Assembly (NCBI GenBank): GCA_025449115.1
Contig: JAHLKC010000025.1
Coordinates: forward strand, 1-64,000
Length of the DNA stretch: 64,000 bases
Reading direction: 5' to 3'
Source of the DNA: Chytridium lagenaria
Lineage: Eukaryota; Chytridiomycota; Chytridiomycetes; Chytridiales; Chytridiaceae
The notes beneath the pieces are model-generated. The model had not been told where the DNA came from and made no database searches. It worked only from the letters and a program-made list of their open reading frames with translations. Shown one piece after another: positions 1 through 10,779 of the stretch. The position numbers and the translations under genes were made by a program. Numbering within the stretch: position 1 is the first letter of the stretch; each line of letters begins with the position of its first letter.

Positions 1-1985
1 CGCTGAAAATATATTGAGCAGTCTCCTTATATTCATTGACGAGACGGCAAAAGAGAGAGCATCCACGGATTCTCATACAAGCTTTTGAACTGATGTCTGA
101 AAAGGTATTTAGGTATCTTAATAGGTTTATATTCTATTAGCTCCCGACGCTTGTCGCAGGATCTTTTGATCCTGAATGGGCTGTTAACGCCAATCTCAGA
201 GGAATCGAAGAACCCATAGTTTTTGTGCAGGAAGCGTTTTTGTCCATCGTTGAAGCGTTCCGTGATGCCATCACAAGGTATGATCTTAAGACCAAGATTG
301 AGGAAGAGGTTATTTCCAACATTCATAAGGCATTCACTCCTTTTAATGTTTTCTCACACTTGTCAGCCTGAAGCTCAATCCGTATCGTGGCTGTCAATTA
401 CGCACTTGCATTGTTCCCATCTTCCCGCGCTCTAATCGATATCGTCGCGTTGGCTAATGCCAAAGTCAATAATGCGTGAAGAAGGACGACGGGTATTGGA
501 TTTCTTTGTTGCGTTTGTTTTTGCAAGTGTTGCTTTTTTATTTGCGAAGTTTATGGGGTTGATGAGGGAGGAGATAGCGTTTGAAAGTATCGGACGAAGT
601 TACCAAATCTTGCGTAGACGATGAAGGTGTGGAGTGATATGGGGAAGAAATTGAGACTGAGTTGAGGTTGCCTGGAGTAAGGTATACGAAAACCTCCTCT
701 TGTCCTTATGACTCTTTGAAGGTAAGCTGGGTCGTATACGGCGGAAGGATACCCGTCTGCTGTGGAATTCTCGAGACGCCCTTTTGTTGTGATGGCACAT
801 CGGTACATACTCCGGATACATCGCCATCCATCACGCCTGATCTTCATGATGGGATTAAGCTTTCGGATATCATAAGGCGGAAAGCTTTCAAAGCGTATTT
901 GGCCGAAGTATGGGGACGCGAGAAGGGGAATGAAAACGGAGTAATTGGACTTTATGTGAGTCTTGTGGATGGGCGTTGAAGGAACAGGAGTCAGGTAAGC
1001 ATCCGCTCGATCACCTAGCTTCTAATTTATCCGATATATGCGCTCGTTCTCTCTATGCGTCGTCGTGCACGTCTTTAAGAGCGTATATTGTTGGGTGATG
1101 CATATTAGACGTTTTTGTCGTCTCTTCGGACTAAGACTATAGTTTGTATGGGGACGTAACCAGTTATGCGGATGGAGTGAGGCTTGACGCAATTATAAAA
1201 TTGATTGACTAGTTGAATACGACCATTGCGAATCAATTTAAGCAGTTGAATAGCTTGATTTTTTACGTTTAGACGAACGAATTCTGAGCAACATGTTAAT
1301 ATAGCATGTATATTTTATGGTATCGTTGTATAGTTCACCCTCGAGCTCCGCCACGGTTCCATCCTTGTGCTAGGCTACCTTCTCGGAATCTGTACTATTG
1401 ATCCCAGCCCAAGACCACGTAGTAAATTCGGCGTTACATGCGAAAAGCATCAAGACGCTGTTGGAGGCATTATAATCGACGTTGAATATGGTTGTGCTCG
1501 GTGAATGTGCGGCTTTAGCAGAAACTGGGAGATATGGGGTTTTAGTGCCTGAAGCGAATGTGAATGCGATGGAGCTGGTGGACGATGTGGTGAGAGGGAG
1601 TAGGGGCGGAGGGGATCCTGAAATAGTTCGAAGAACTTAGTGGACAGACTATAGATGGGATGGTAAAGTGATGATGTTTATGTTTGTTAGCTCTGCCTTT
1701 TTTTTTCATTAAGGAAAGCTGCAAGAATTTGCTATTAATGCTCTTTGGCATATTGGGTCACCTGCGTTGAGAAGAGGGATTGCAAATTTCATGTTTACTT
1801 TACCCTCGCTTCGTGGGAACCATATTAAGGTGAACTTCACTGTCGGGGACTGGGCTGTTTGCGCTACGGCATTTGGATACGCGTCGTCGAGATTAGATGA
1901 GTATCTGGATGTAGCCTCGATGTCGACGATTTTGCAGCTTCTGAGGAAATTAATGAGGAATGTTTTTTTGGTCATAAGGTTCTAG
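1..1985 (+). pseudogene. ECM29-like proteasome adaptor, fragmentary and truncated
   Basis: Scattered blocks in three + frames appear in the order expected for ECM29, the HEAT-repeat scaffold that binds the 26S proteasome. They are a VQEAFLSIVEAFRDAI-like stretch (about 145-350), IRIVAVNYALALFP (about 382-425), MREEGRRVLDFF (470 on), WALKEQESG (about 970), ELRHGSILVLGYLLG (about 1342), VLGECAALAETGRYG (about 1490) and NFTVGDWAVCATAFGY (about 1830). The reading frame changes near 470, 965 and 1490, with no splice sites that would explain it. The 5' part lies outside the window. On the right the family's remaining HEAT repeats are missing and an F-box gene follows. The family match is from recall of conserved ECM29 blocks. 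It is either a decayed copy or a gene carrying both sequence errors and a rearrangement. Confidence 0.6.
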
Positions 1986-2072
1986 CCAATTAAATGTTGC
2001 TATTGGAATGTGTCAGATGTATCAAAAAAAACCCCTTTTTTTTTTTTTTTTTTTTTTTCGTTTAAAACATGC

Positions 2073-3449
2073 CAGAGTTCCCAGACCACGTCTTCTCAGT
2101 ACCGGGCCATCGTCGATCGGATGGGCTTCCTTCTCAAGTATCAAGACTGTAGTGGTGAGTGATTCTGTCAATGGCTTAAATGTGCTCTCTTTGATAACTG
2201 ATCAGCTTCTTGACCAGCGTCTTGGGAAAGCGAGCTTTACTGATTTGCCTCTGGAAGTGATCTTACGAATCCTCTGCGTCCCTCAGGGCAAGCCTCGTTT
2301 TGGCCAAGTTCGACCGATCAATCGACTTCGTATGCTCAACTACCTGTCTGCTACATGCCGCCGTCTTCGATCGTCGTTGTGGGAGTCCCCTCATGCCGTC
2401 GCAAGAGTCATCCTAACTCAAAATGGAATGGATGTCATGAAGGCTATCAACTTTTTTCTGAAGTTGATTAAAGGCAACAGCATAACATGGCCTTGTAAAG
2501 GGCATCCGCTGGGGAGCAGCTTTGAGGTGGACACTTTTCATGGCATTATCGGAAAGCGAATTTTAAGCAGCGATGAGATCCATTCAATATTGACGACAGC
2601 TCTCTTCAGAAGGACTTGAAGTTAACACAGGCTCTCTTGGACATGGGAGCCGACGTAAATCATGAAGTACTGGCCATTAGTCATTGGTATGCTCTTGCTG
2701 GGGTCAGAAGTGTTGATGATCCCGGCTTGATATCGCTCGGATGTTTCTGTCACGTGGTCTCAACCTCAATCATCCAAGCACCATTGAAGGCTTTTGGAGA
2801 GCTGCCGAATATAACCTGTGTTGAGGTCATGTTTCTACTGGAGCATAGTGGAATTGATGTTGATGTTGCGATACTCCTGCTGAGGGGATCGTACAGCCTG
2901 ATTAAAGCATGCAGGTATAACCACGTGGAAATGGCAAGGCTTTTGATCGATCACGGCGCTGACGTCAACTATGGGCCGGGTCTTCCTCTTCCTATGCAGC
3001 TGGCAACGGCAATCGTGAATTGATCGACCTTCTTGTTTCACGAGGTGCTGATGTTAAAGCAATACCACCGTCTCACCGGCGCGGACCTATTGCCGAGCTA
3101 TGTTGCTCTAGTAAGGCCGGAGCCACTCCTGAGCTTTTGGAACATTTGCTTCAAATCGGATGCCCAATTTACGCGAACGAAGGTCGTACTGCACTTAATC
3201 ATTGTGCATGTCATGGGAAAGCAAGTTTAATGAAGGTGCTTTTGAGAAGTGGGGCAGAACCGACGCCTTGGGCTTGATGGCGGCGTGCGAGTTGGGAAAA
3301 ATTGAGATCGTAGAAATTCTTCTTGATGAAGGCGTAAGATAGCTGGAGATTCTGTTAAGACTGCATCTGATATGCTAACCAAGTTGGGACGAGTGGATTT
3401 GGCGACAAAATTGGCGCAGGGGTCGTTAAATGATGTGGTGGATTCTTGA
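2073..3449 (+). pseudogene. F-box plus ankyrin-repeat protein, frameshifted
   Basis: A long T run (2037-2058) precedes the coding stretch. Its N-terminal part reads as an F-box (FTDLPLEVILRIL ... YLSATCRRLRSSLWE, about 2233-2380), which would recruit an SCF ubiquitin ligase. Ankyrin units follow: LTQALLDMGADVN (2620), MARLLIDHGADVNYG (2930), LIDLLVSRGADV (3022), LMKVLLRSGAEP (3228) and IEIVEILLDEG (3303). The tail ends at TGA 3447-3449. A plausible intron lies at 2155-2208. The frame breaks near 2605, 2975, 3268 and 3330, so no single open frame exists. The repeats between breaks are well preserved, so decay is recent or the breaks are sequence errors. The substrate is unknown. Confidence 0.6.
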
Positions 3450-4955
3450 TACGAGTCGATTGTAGTTTATTTTTTTTTGTTGATTATTCATAAAATCCTC
3501 CCCGACGATTCATCTTCAACGTCATGCCCAACATATCCATCATTACATCAATCGTAGCCTCAACTTTCATCATCTTTCTCTCTATCCTACTTTTATACGC
3601 ATCGAAAAGCTCTTGCTGCTCCGAAATAGCAAGCCGGAGCGTCGCATGGCTTGTTGTTGAAGGTTTTAATTTGAATCAAAAATGCATCCCTTTCTTCTTC
3701 ACGAGCTGTAGCAACGGCGCTGACGACCGCCCTCTCCCCTCCTCCATCATCCACATCACATCCCAGTCAAACTCTTCCCTCTTTCTCATTAAAGCCGTAA
3801 CCCTCTCCACTTTCACCACCTCTCTTGTGTATGACGTTCCTCCATCTCTCGTCTCTCCATCTCTACTTTTTCCTTCAATATCCGATATCCGTGTTATAAT
3901 CCTCGCTCTGTTTCGTAAAGCCTTCTCTCTCCATTTTCAAAACCTCAATGCCTCGTTAAAGCTCTAAGTTCTTTTTTATCCTCTCAATCGGATCAAACTT
4001 TCCCTCTGTCTATGTAACACCTCCATCATCTCAACCTTTCCTTACGTGTGTTCAGTTTCCACCTTAATTGCCCGAACTCTCCGTTCACAACCCACGTAAC
4101 ACCTCCTGCTCCTGTAAAGCATCTTTTCTCCACATTTTAAAATCAGTCTTCATCACATCGTTATGTCGTTTCTCCAGTAGGACGTTTTGGGTTGATGTGG
4201 TTCGGCAACAGTGAGGGCACCCGTGAGGTAATAGAGATAGAAAACTCCAACATATCGCTCAATTACAGGGCTACGGTGAAGCTTGCTGCCAGGGAGATGA
4301 ATAAACGATGACTTTTTGCGCACTTCATCAATCGGAAGGTCAATGCTAAGAAGTTGGTGCAGGTATCGCTGTGCAAAGGACTGAAGCCGGGTGAGTGAAT
4401 CGATACGTTATCGCCCCGTGTTGAGCTCAACTGACGCATCCGAAGTAGATGTGCAAGAGGCAGATGAGGGAGGCATTCTATCAGACAAAAGTCAGGAGCC
4501 TCCAGAGATTGTTCGCATCCATGATCTGTGGATGTCAGTCTGTACTATTTGCCAAGGGGGAACACACTGCAAAAACACAGATTCGAACTATTATTGACTG
4601 CCTGGCTGACTACCATTCCCTGAGCAATTCAAAACAGTTTCACCAAAACCCTTTTCTACTAATAAGAACTGACAATCTCATTTGAATCCACCAAAAATTA
4701 TTATTATTAATTCAGATTTCAGACTGAGCTTTTTTGTTTTTATTTTTTCCCTCAACGTGCCACGACCACTTTTCTTTCTATTTTATAAGTAAATAATTTC
4801 ATCTTTTACTGACAAACACGGCCACACCCTCACACCTCACACTTCAAGAGATCCTTAAAAAACCTCCCCTCTCCCACTGTCAACCACATCCAGGACAACA
4901 TCACTCCGATCACAACTTGAAAGGAAACCAACTACACAACTATATACATCAAGCA
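3450..4955. other. Gap with an unidentified coding-like remnant
   Basis: The first part (3524-3967) is a pyrimidine-rich open frame that I take as non-coding. Between about 4185 and 4390 the + strand reads like protein (ISLNYRATVKLAAREMNKR, a TGA, then LFAHFINRKVNAKKLVQ). A second stretch at 4449-4685 includes HTAKTQIRTIIDCLADY. I recognise no family. From 4690 the DNA is AT-rich and is the upstream region of the next gene. Confidence 0.3.
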
Positions 4956-6290
4956 ATGTCTTATAGCAAGAAACAGCAAGACCTTGAGATGGGTTCCTAC
5001 TCCACAGACCTTGCAGCAGGCACAGCAGGGCAGAACCCCTTCATCATCACCCCTCAAGACGGTTTCGCACCTCCCTCATTCGCAGACGCTCTCTCCACCC
5101 TCTCTCCTGAAGACGCTCAAGCATCAGACTCATCACCCCCCGATTACTTTGAAATCTCCCTCCTACCTCAACAGAATGTCTTGTTAAGACAGAATGTTCA
5201 ACCTTTGGAGGCTTCGCAGGCGGTGTATCAGAGGAAGGCGGAAGGAATTTCGTCTTTTGATGAAAGGTTGCAGGCGAATGTGAGTTTTTTTTTTTTTGCT
5301 TGCTGCAAGAAGAGGTGATCAAGGCTAACCTTTTTTTTTCTGTGCTTTTCTTTTTTTTGTATTCGTCTGCAGCCCGATGAATTGTACAGGTTCTTTTTAA
5401 CGCACTTGGTAAGTTAGTTACCCTCTTTTGTTCATGTATTCTTTGTTGAGTGTCTGGATTGATCAGTCTTACTAATCCCGACTCTCCCTCAACAGGTCGA
5501 GAAACCGGGTCTCCTTGTCAACTGCAAAGGCACCCACACTGAAACTCGCCATCATAACGGCAAAAGTGAAACCAAGACCGTGGTTGACTTCAACTTTTAG
5601 TCTAGATGCCTCTCATTTTGTCGCCGCTGATTGGTGAGTGTCTTAGCGAGCTCGCCCCCCGACCCCGCCTTTGATTAATCATTAACAATATGACAACGTA
5701 GGGTCGCCGTCTTTGCTCTCCCCAAAATGTCTTGGTCAGAGCAGAACCGTAACATGGGCAAACGTGGGTGCTCACACCCCAAACCTTGCAGCCGAGTCTG
5801 GCCAATTTAGAAAAGCCCTTGAAGAATTCACCACCTCCAAAAACCTTCTCAAAGAGTAAGTTTTTAATGTGGAAGAAATAGTCTCTCCCTCCCCCATCTA
5901 ACGCAATTACTTAGAATCCACCTTGATAAAGAAATCCCTGGGACTACAACAACCTCCGCAAAGCCTTCAAAACCGCCATCCGCGCCACTGGCTACCGCTA
6001 CAACATTAAAATCACCTTCACCCGTCCCAACTCCTCCATCACCATCTTTTCCTCATCGACGCTTTCCCAGATGGCGCAGAGTTGGATCACTTGGGTGTTG
6101 TTTGGGACTCACATGTCTATGGATCATCTTTTTGCCGCTTTTCTATGCGACAAGAAAGAAGGTTTCTGGAAGACTTGCGGCGCATTTCCCTATTGCGGTG
6201 CCGGCTGCGACGTTTTTCCAGAGGAATGTCGCAACCGGTGATGGTAGCGGCAAGAGGAGAGCAATGGGGAAGGTTGTGAGGGCAAATTAA
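4956..6290 (+). CDS. Uncharacterised fungal family, copy A (C-terminal membrane anchor)
   Basis: Exons 4956-5279, 5373-5408, 5496-5633, 5702-5855 and 5915-6290. The start ATG was chosen because the paralogue at 25,694 begins the same way (MSY...IEMG). The protein has a variable N-terminus, the motif PPDYFEISLLP, a 12-residue micro-exon PDELYRFFLTHL, a GTHTE segment, an ALPKM segment, an IPWDYNNLRKAF segment and a Trp-rich membrane helix (CLWIIFLPLFY) followed by RKK. A cytosolic body with a C-terminal anchor is inferred; the function is unknown to me. Compared with the paralogues, single-base shifts occur near 5595 (T run), 5757 (G run), 5940 (one base missing before TGGGAC) and 6095. It is a decaying copy or a gene hit by homopolymer errors. 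Confidence 0.7.
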
Positions 6291-7272
6291 TTGGGATTGA
6301 ATTACTGTTAAAGCTTTTATTGTTTGAGTTTTGCCGGTTTTTGACGATTACAGACGTTTCGCTTTCGCTTAAAACCTTTGTGCGTTATCGCCTTTTTCTT
6401 TTTATTTTATGTCTCTATACACGTAACCTACTTAATAATACTGAAACATGTTACCTTATTGTATTTCTTCTATTTATATAAATGGGGTACATCAGGAGAG
6501 TTTGGGGTAGATGTTACATTACCTTCTAAACTTGATGGTCGGGAGAAGGCTGGTTAAAACATTTGGATCTCAGAGTATCGACAATAGAGTATGAGTCGTG
6601 CTTTTTTATCTATCATCGCAATAGGCCCCAACTAGTACATTTGCGCGCAAGTCATGAAAGATACACTTCAACAGAATTACCTTTATAATCTCAACAACGG
6701 CCGTCAACGGCCGTCCCTCTGTTTGGTAATGGAGTCTGCAAATGGCACACCATCCACAATATTTTTTTAAAAAAAAAAAACAATAGATGGAAAGAAAGAA
6801 AATAATAAGACAACCAGCTTGCCGATGTCTTTCATTATAAGAACAATTGTTACTGTTTGTTGTTGCAAGCCTCATCGCGCCCATGCACCAAAATGCCGAA
6901 GTATGTGCTGTTTCGCACCCGCCTCCTGCACCCCATCCCTCGTTCGGATACTCCTTTTCCTTATTCTTATTCGTCTTTACCCTGAAGTTTTGCACGTAAA
7001 GCAAAATCCACCTATTTTCTGACTGAATATTTCTAGTCTCGAACTGCCTCCGCAGTAGAATTTATTAATAATAAGTAATTACCTTAAATGGGTGGGTGGT
7101 GATGGCCCATCTTTTCTCTGTTTGGTCACAAGTTTCACGGGGCCCAGTTTTCTGTTTCTGCGAGTATTTGTGGCTGGTCAAGGGTTTATTATTTATTTAA
7201 AAGTCATCGGGTTTCCTCCAGCGTCCTCCATTCTCAACTTCAACGTCTCTTCTCAGTACACACCTTGCAACA
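6291..7272. other. Intergenic region, AT-rich
   Basis: I see no supportable gene. An open frame on the - strand (6606-7004) includes an A/T homopolymer (about 6764-6780) and has no protein-like segments. The last 200 bases are the likely promoter and 5' UTR of copy B. Confidence 0.5.
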
Positions 7273-8457
7273 ATGTCCTCAAAGGCATCCTATGACAACA
7301 GCTACGATACCAGCACATCCTTCCTAGCCCTTCCTCCTCCCTCATTCCAAGAAGCCATCGCATCCCTCTCGAGAGAAGATACTCTTCAACTCGGCACACT
7401 CCCACCCGACTACCACGAAATCTCACTCATCCCTCCTCAAACCATCCTGTAAGGCTCCCTATTCGTTTCTTATGCAATGAAAAAGTCATCACGCTAACCC
7501 AAACCCTCCATATCTCTTTTTCAGCCTTCGTCAAAACGTTCCATCCATCACATCGTCCACTGCATCATTTGAACGGACAAAAGAAGGCGTAACGTCTTGT
7601 GATGAGAAGCTGCAAAAGAATGTAATGCGAGAGCCCCCGCTGCCTATTTCCAAATATTAAATGAGCTTTTTTAGGAAGACGAACTGTACAAGTTTTTTAT
7701 CACCCATTTGGTAAGTCCGCTTAATCATCCCAAACACCGTCCCCACCGCCACCATCACTTACATCATAGTTCCGTAGGCACAACGTCCCGGTCTCTTTAT
7801 CCACATTGAAGGCACCCACAACAACTATGCCCATCGTGATACCAGATTGAAAAAAGATGTTATAGTGGATTTCTCTTTAACTGTGGATGCATCCCACTAT
7901 GTCCATCAACATTGGTAACGCTCTCCCATTGATTTAACGTGCATATTAACACAATACCAGGGAATCTCTGTTTGCCCTCCAAAAACGCTCATCAAAACCG
8001 CAAGCATTCCACGAAGTCCTGGAAGAATACACCCACTCGAAAAACCCATTCAAAGAGTAAGTACTTGAACGGGTACTTTAATGGCATTTTCTTTTATGTT
8101 TTTTGTAAAGCATTCCCCCTCCATGAGTTCTTTTACATGTTTTTTAACGCCTTCCCCCTCCCCCTTCTAAGAATCCATCTCGTCAAGCAAATCCCGTGGG
8201 ACTTTCGCAATCTCCGTGCGGCGCTGAAATCCATCATTCGAAGAACGGGTTACTCTCATCACCTACAGATCACCTTCTCGTACCCGAAATCAAGTATAAA
8301 GGTGTCGAAATCAAATGTGATGAAGATGGGTGGGGCTGGCATTGTTGCGCAGTTTGGGGTTGGGGTGGATGCTGGGGAGTTTTTTGGGAGGAATGTAGAA
8401 AAGATCATGGAGATGGTGACGCAGGGCTCAAAGGGGGTGATATTGAGGGCTTTGTGA
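7273..8457 (+). CDS. Uncharacterised fungal family, copy B (no membrane helix)
   Basis: Six exons with clean GT-AG borders: 7273-7448, 7525-7621, 7675-7710, 7778-7914, 7961-8056 and 8172-8457. They sum to 276 codons with no frame break, the only one of the four copies that is fully open. Family marks are PPDYHEISLIP, LLRQNVPS, the 36-nt micro-exon (EDELYKFFITHL), the IEGTHN segment, VDASHYVHQHW and IHLVKQIPWDFRNL. After the SSIKV block the Trp-rich helix of the other copies is absent. The sequence goes through MKMGGAGIVAQFG straight to the conserved DAGEFFGRNV block. It is therefore predicted to be soluble. Function unknown. Confidence 0.8.
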
Positions 8458-9314
8458 ATGTGGGTAAAATGTGAAAGGGTGTAAAGGCGTTTGGAAGTAT
8501 ACTATACCTGATATTTTGTTTACACGATCTAATAATAATTTAATCAACTAATAGCTTTTATTTTTTTTATATACATAATGTCTCGCTTGCACCAGACAAG
8601 ACGTCTTTTAAAATTAATAAAGTAACATAATTATGACTTATTTTCTGCCTTCAACTTAAGAAGGGGAAAAGAATAACGCGAAGAAGTTGTCGATGCTCAG
8701 AGCCTTGGTCACTCCCAGCTCTGTGCCATTTGTGAAAATGCGCATGCCGAGAATCGATACTTCGGAGTTGCAAGACATGTGAACGTGATGCACGTCTGTA
8801 AAGCAGATCGTGCGGCTGCAGAATTGAGTGCTTGCAATCGGATGTTGGTATAGTCTCACAATTATTTTGAACACGTGTCCGATGTTGTTAGATGTCGGTA
8901 AGTGTAGACTCTGGGGATGGTCTGGTAAGCACATTTCTAAATGTCGGTATAAAATATATTCTGATTCTAATCGACGATCTCATCAAAGGGCTATTACTCT
9001 GTCAGATAATTATAGTTCGCGTATAAACCTCAGATACCATCCATAAGCAACCATTCGCGTGTATCAAAGTCTGGCGCATCACCGTTTGAACTTGTGTTCA
9101 TTTTAGAATCTATGACGAAAGGGCAAGTTGACACCCTCCTTCCAGAACATTCTCCTTTGTACTAAGATTTCGTACTACAAAAAAACCTTGAAGAGCATTA
9201 GGACAAGCACCGCCTCTCACTTTTCTTTCGACACATCAGATACCACAACCACCCACACTCCCACCGTCACCTATCACCCTCACCTCCACTTCATCAAACG
9301 AAAGCACATCCAAC
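8458..9314. other. Intergenic; one weak minus-strand open frame
   Basis: A 92-codon - strand frame (8934-8656) has a protein-like composition (VRLYQHPIASTQFCSRT) but no recognised family, no partner exon and no homologue here. It could be an isolated exon or chance. The last 150 bases lead into the next gene. Confidence 0.25.
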
Positions 9315-10152
9315 ATGGGATTCTTCAACGCCCCCAAATTCCCCACCATCTCTGAACTCTTCAAGGCAAAAGGCACAGCTCCAAATGCGAGCGTGCCTGC
9401 CCCCACGACATGGTTTGGATTGAACCTCAGGATTGTGTTGATGGTGCTTTTGGCTGTGTTTGGGATTCTCGGAGCTGCGCAGGTGAGGATAGGCTGTTTT
9501 TTTTCAACTTCGATAAGATGAAGAGGAGGATGAAGGTGATATAGGAGGATGGCGTGGGAGGATGAAAAACGTCAAACTCTTTGAAGAAAATGAGCACTTA
9601 GAATCTAAAGCTGACCTTTTTTTAACCACCTTTTTCTTTCACTTTATAGACCTTCCTATTGATTCCTGCTATCTGGAACCCGTTCTACCTCATACTCTTT
9701 ATCCTCGGATTTGTGTCGATCCTTATCACCTTGTTTGGCCTGTTGGCCGTGTACCGTTTGGTCCCAGGTAAAGAAAAGCACTCCATACTGCTCTTTCATG
9801 CTTTCATGCATTCTTGTCTAACTCTCTTCTGCCTTTTAATTTTAAAATGAATAGAATGGATGGTCGCTTACGGATACTTTGTTGTTGGGTTCTTGTTTAT
9901 TGACGCCATTTGGATGATTGGATATGCGATTTCTGGGTTCATTGCCAGCTCTTTGATCTTCTTTGCTTTCAGGGTGAGTTTGAGCTTCTGCGCATCTTGT
10001 GATGAAGCTTGGTTTATTGTTTTTTATTTGTTTTCGGTGCACCATGCTGATCTTGCTTTCTCCTGTTCCAGGTTCTATTCACTATTATGCTCATTCAGTG
10101 CCTTATGGCACTCAGGAGTTATGCATTGTCGTGTATGGGTCTTGGAGTGTAA
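9315..10152 (+). CDS. Small four-helix membrane protein, function unknown
   Basis: Four exons (9315-9482, 9650-9767, 9855-9973, 10072-10152) join without any frame break to give 161 residues. About 35 soluble residues come first, then four hydrophobic segments: RIVLMVLLAVFGILGAA, FYLILFILGFVSILITLFGL, GYFVVGFLFIDAIWMIGYAI and SSLIFFAFRVLFTIMLIQCL. Both ends are predicted cytosolic, as in MARVEL-like and tetraspan families. I do not recognise a named family. Neighbours give no clue. Confidence 0.75.
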
Positions 10153-10779
10153 AGACTTTTTTTTTATTTACTGTTCGTGACCGTTGACCCCTTTTCTCCA
10201 TTTTGTGTGCCTGTTTTGTCGTTTATGAAAACGCTGTTGAGGGTCTCTGTACCTTTTAATGTATTTCTGGAGGTTTATGTTTTTAGTTTTATTTTGTCGA
10301 ATAACATGAGTGTTGTTCGTAGTCATGAAGGTCGATTGAGGAATCTTTCATTTCATCTGGGTTTTTTTGGTTTAAGCTTTTGCAGTAGAAAGTAGTAAGT
10401 ATATATTGAGGTTGGATATTTTGAGGTCAAATGTATTTATTAATACTTTTGAATGTATTTTATTACGCTTCACTGTTTTATCGACATGCATTTGGCTATT
10501 AATAATGAATGTGTGGACTCGGAATTGATCAGAGGGTGTGAGGTTGTCTGTGTAACTAATAATTGTCAATTATCTGCCTTGTCAAAGATCATCAACCACC
10601 TTTTGACTAGAGAAAACGACGACGACGACGACGACAACAGCGACGACTTCCTGTTCGTTGTTGCGTTGGATCAGAGCAAAGGTGCTTTAGAGCGATTCAA
10701 TTCAGGCGTACTTAGGGAGCATCTTAAAAAATATCGACCAACCTGCGCGGACACGGACCCCTCCTCTTCTTCGTAAACG
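10153..10779. other. Intergenic, with a short GAC repeat
   Basis: It holds a (GAC)n tract at about 10,618-10,636. An open frame (10,453-10,776) running through the tract stops 3 nt before the ARMC4 start. I treat it as the ARMC4 upstream region, not a gene. Confidence 0.4.

Noticed and set aside
10453..10776. 107-codon protein with a poly-Asp tract before ARMC4
   Set aside because: Composition is driven by the GAC repeat; it stops 3 nt before a strong gene start and lacks family signals.
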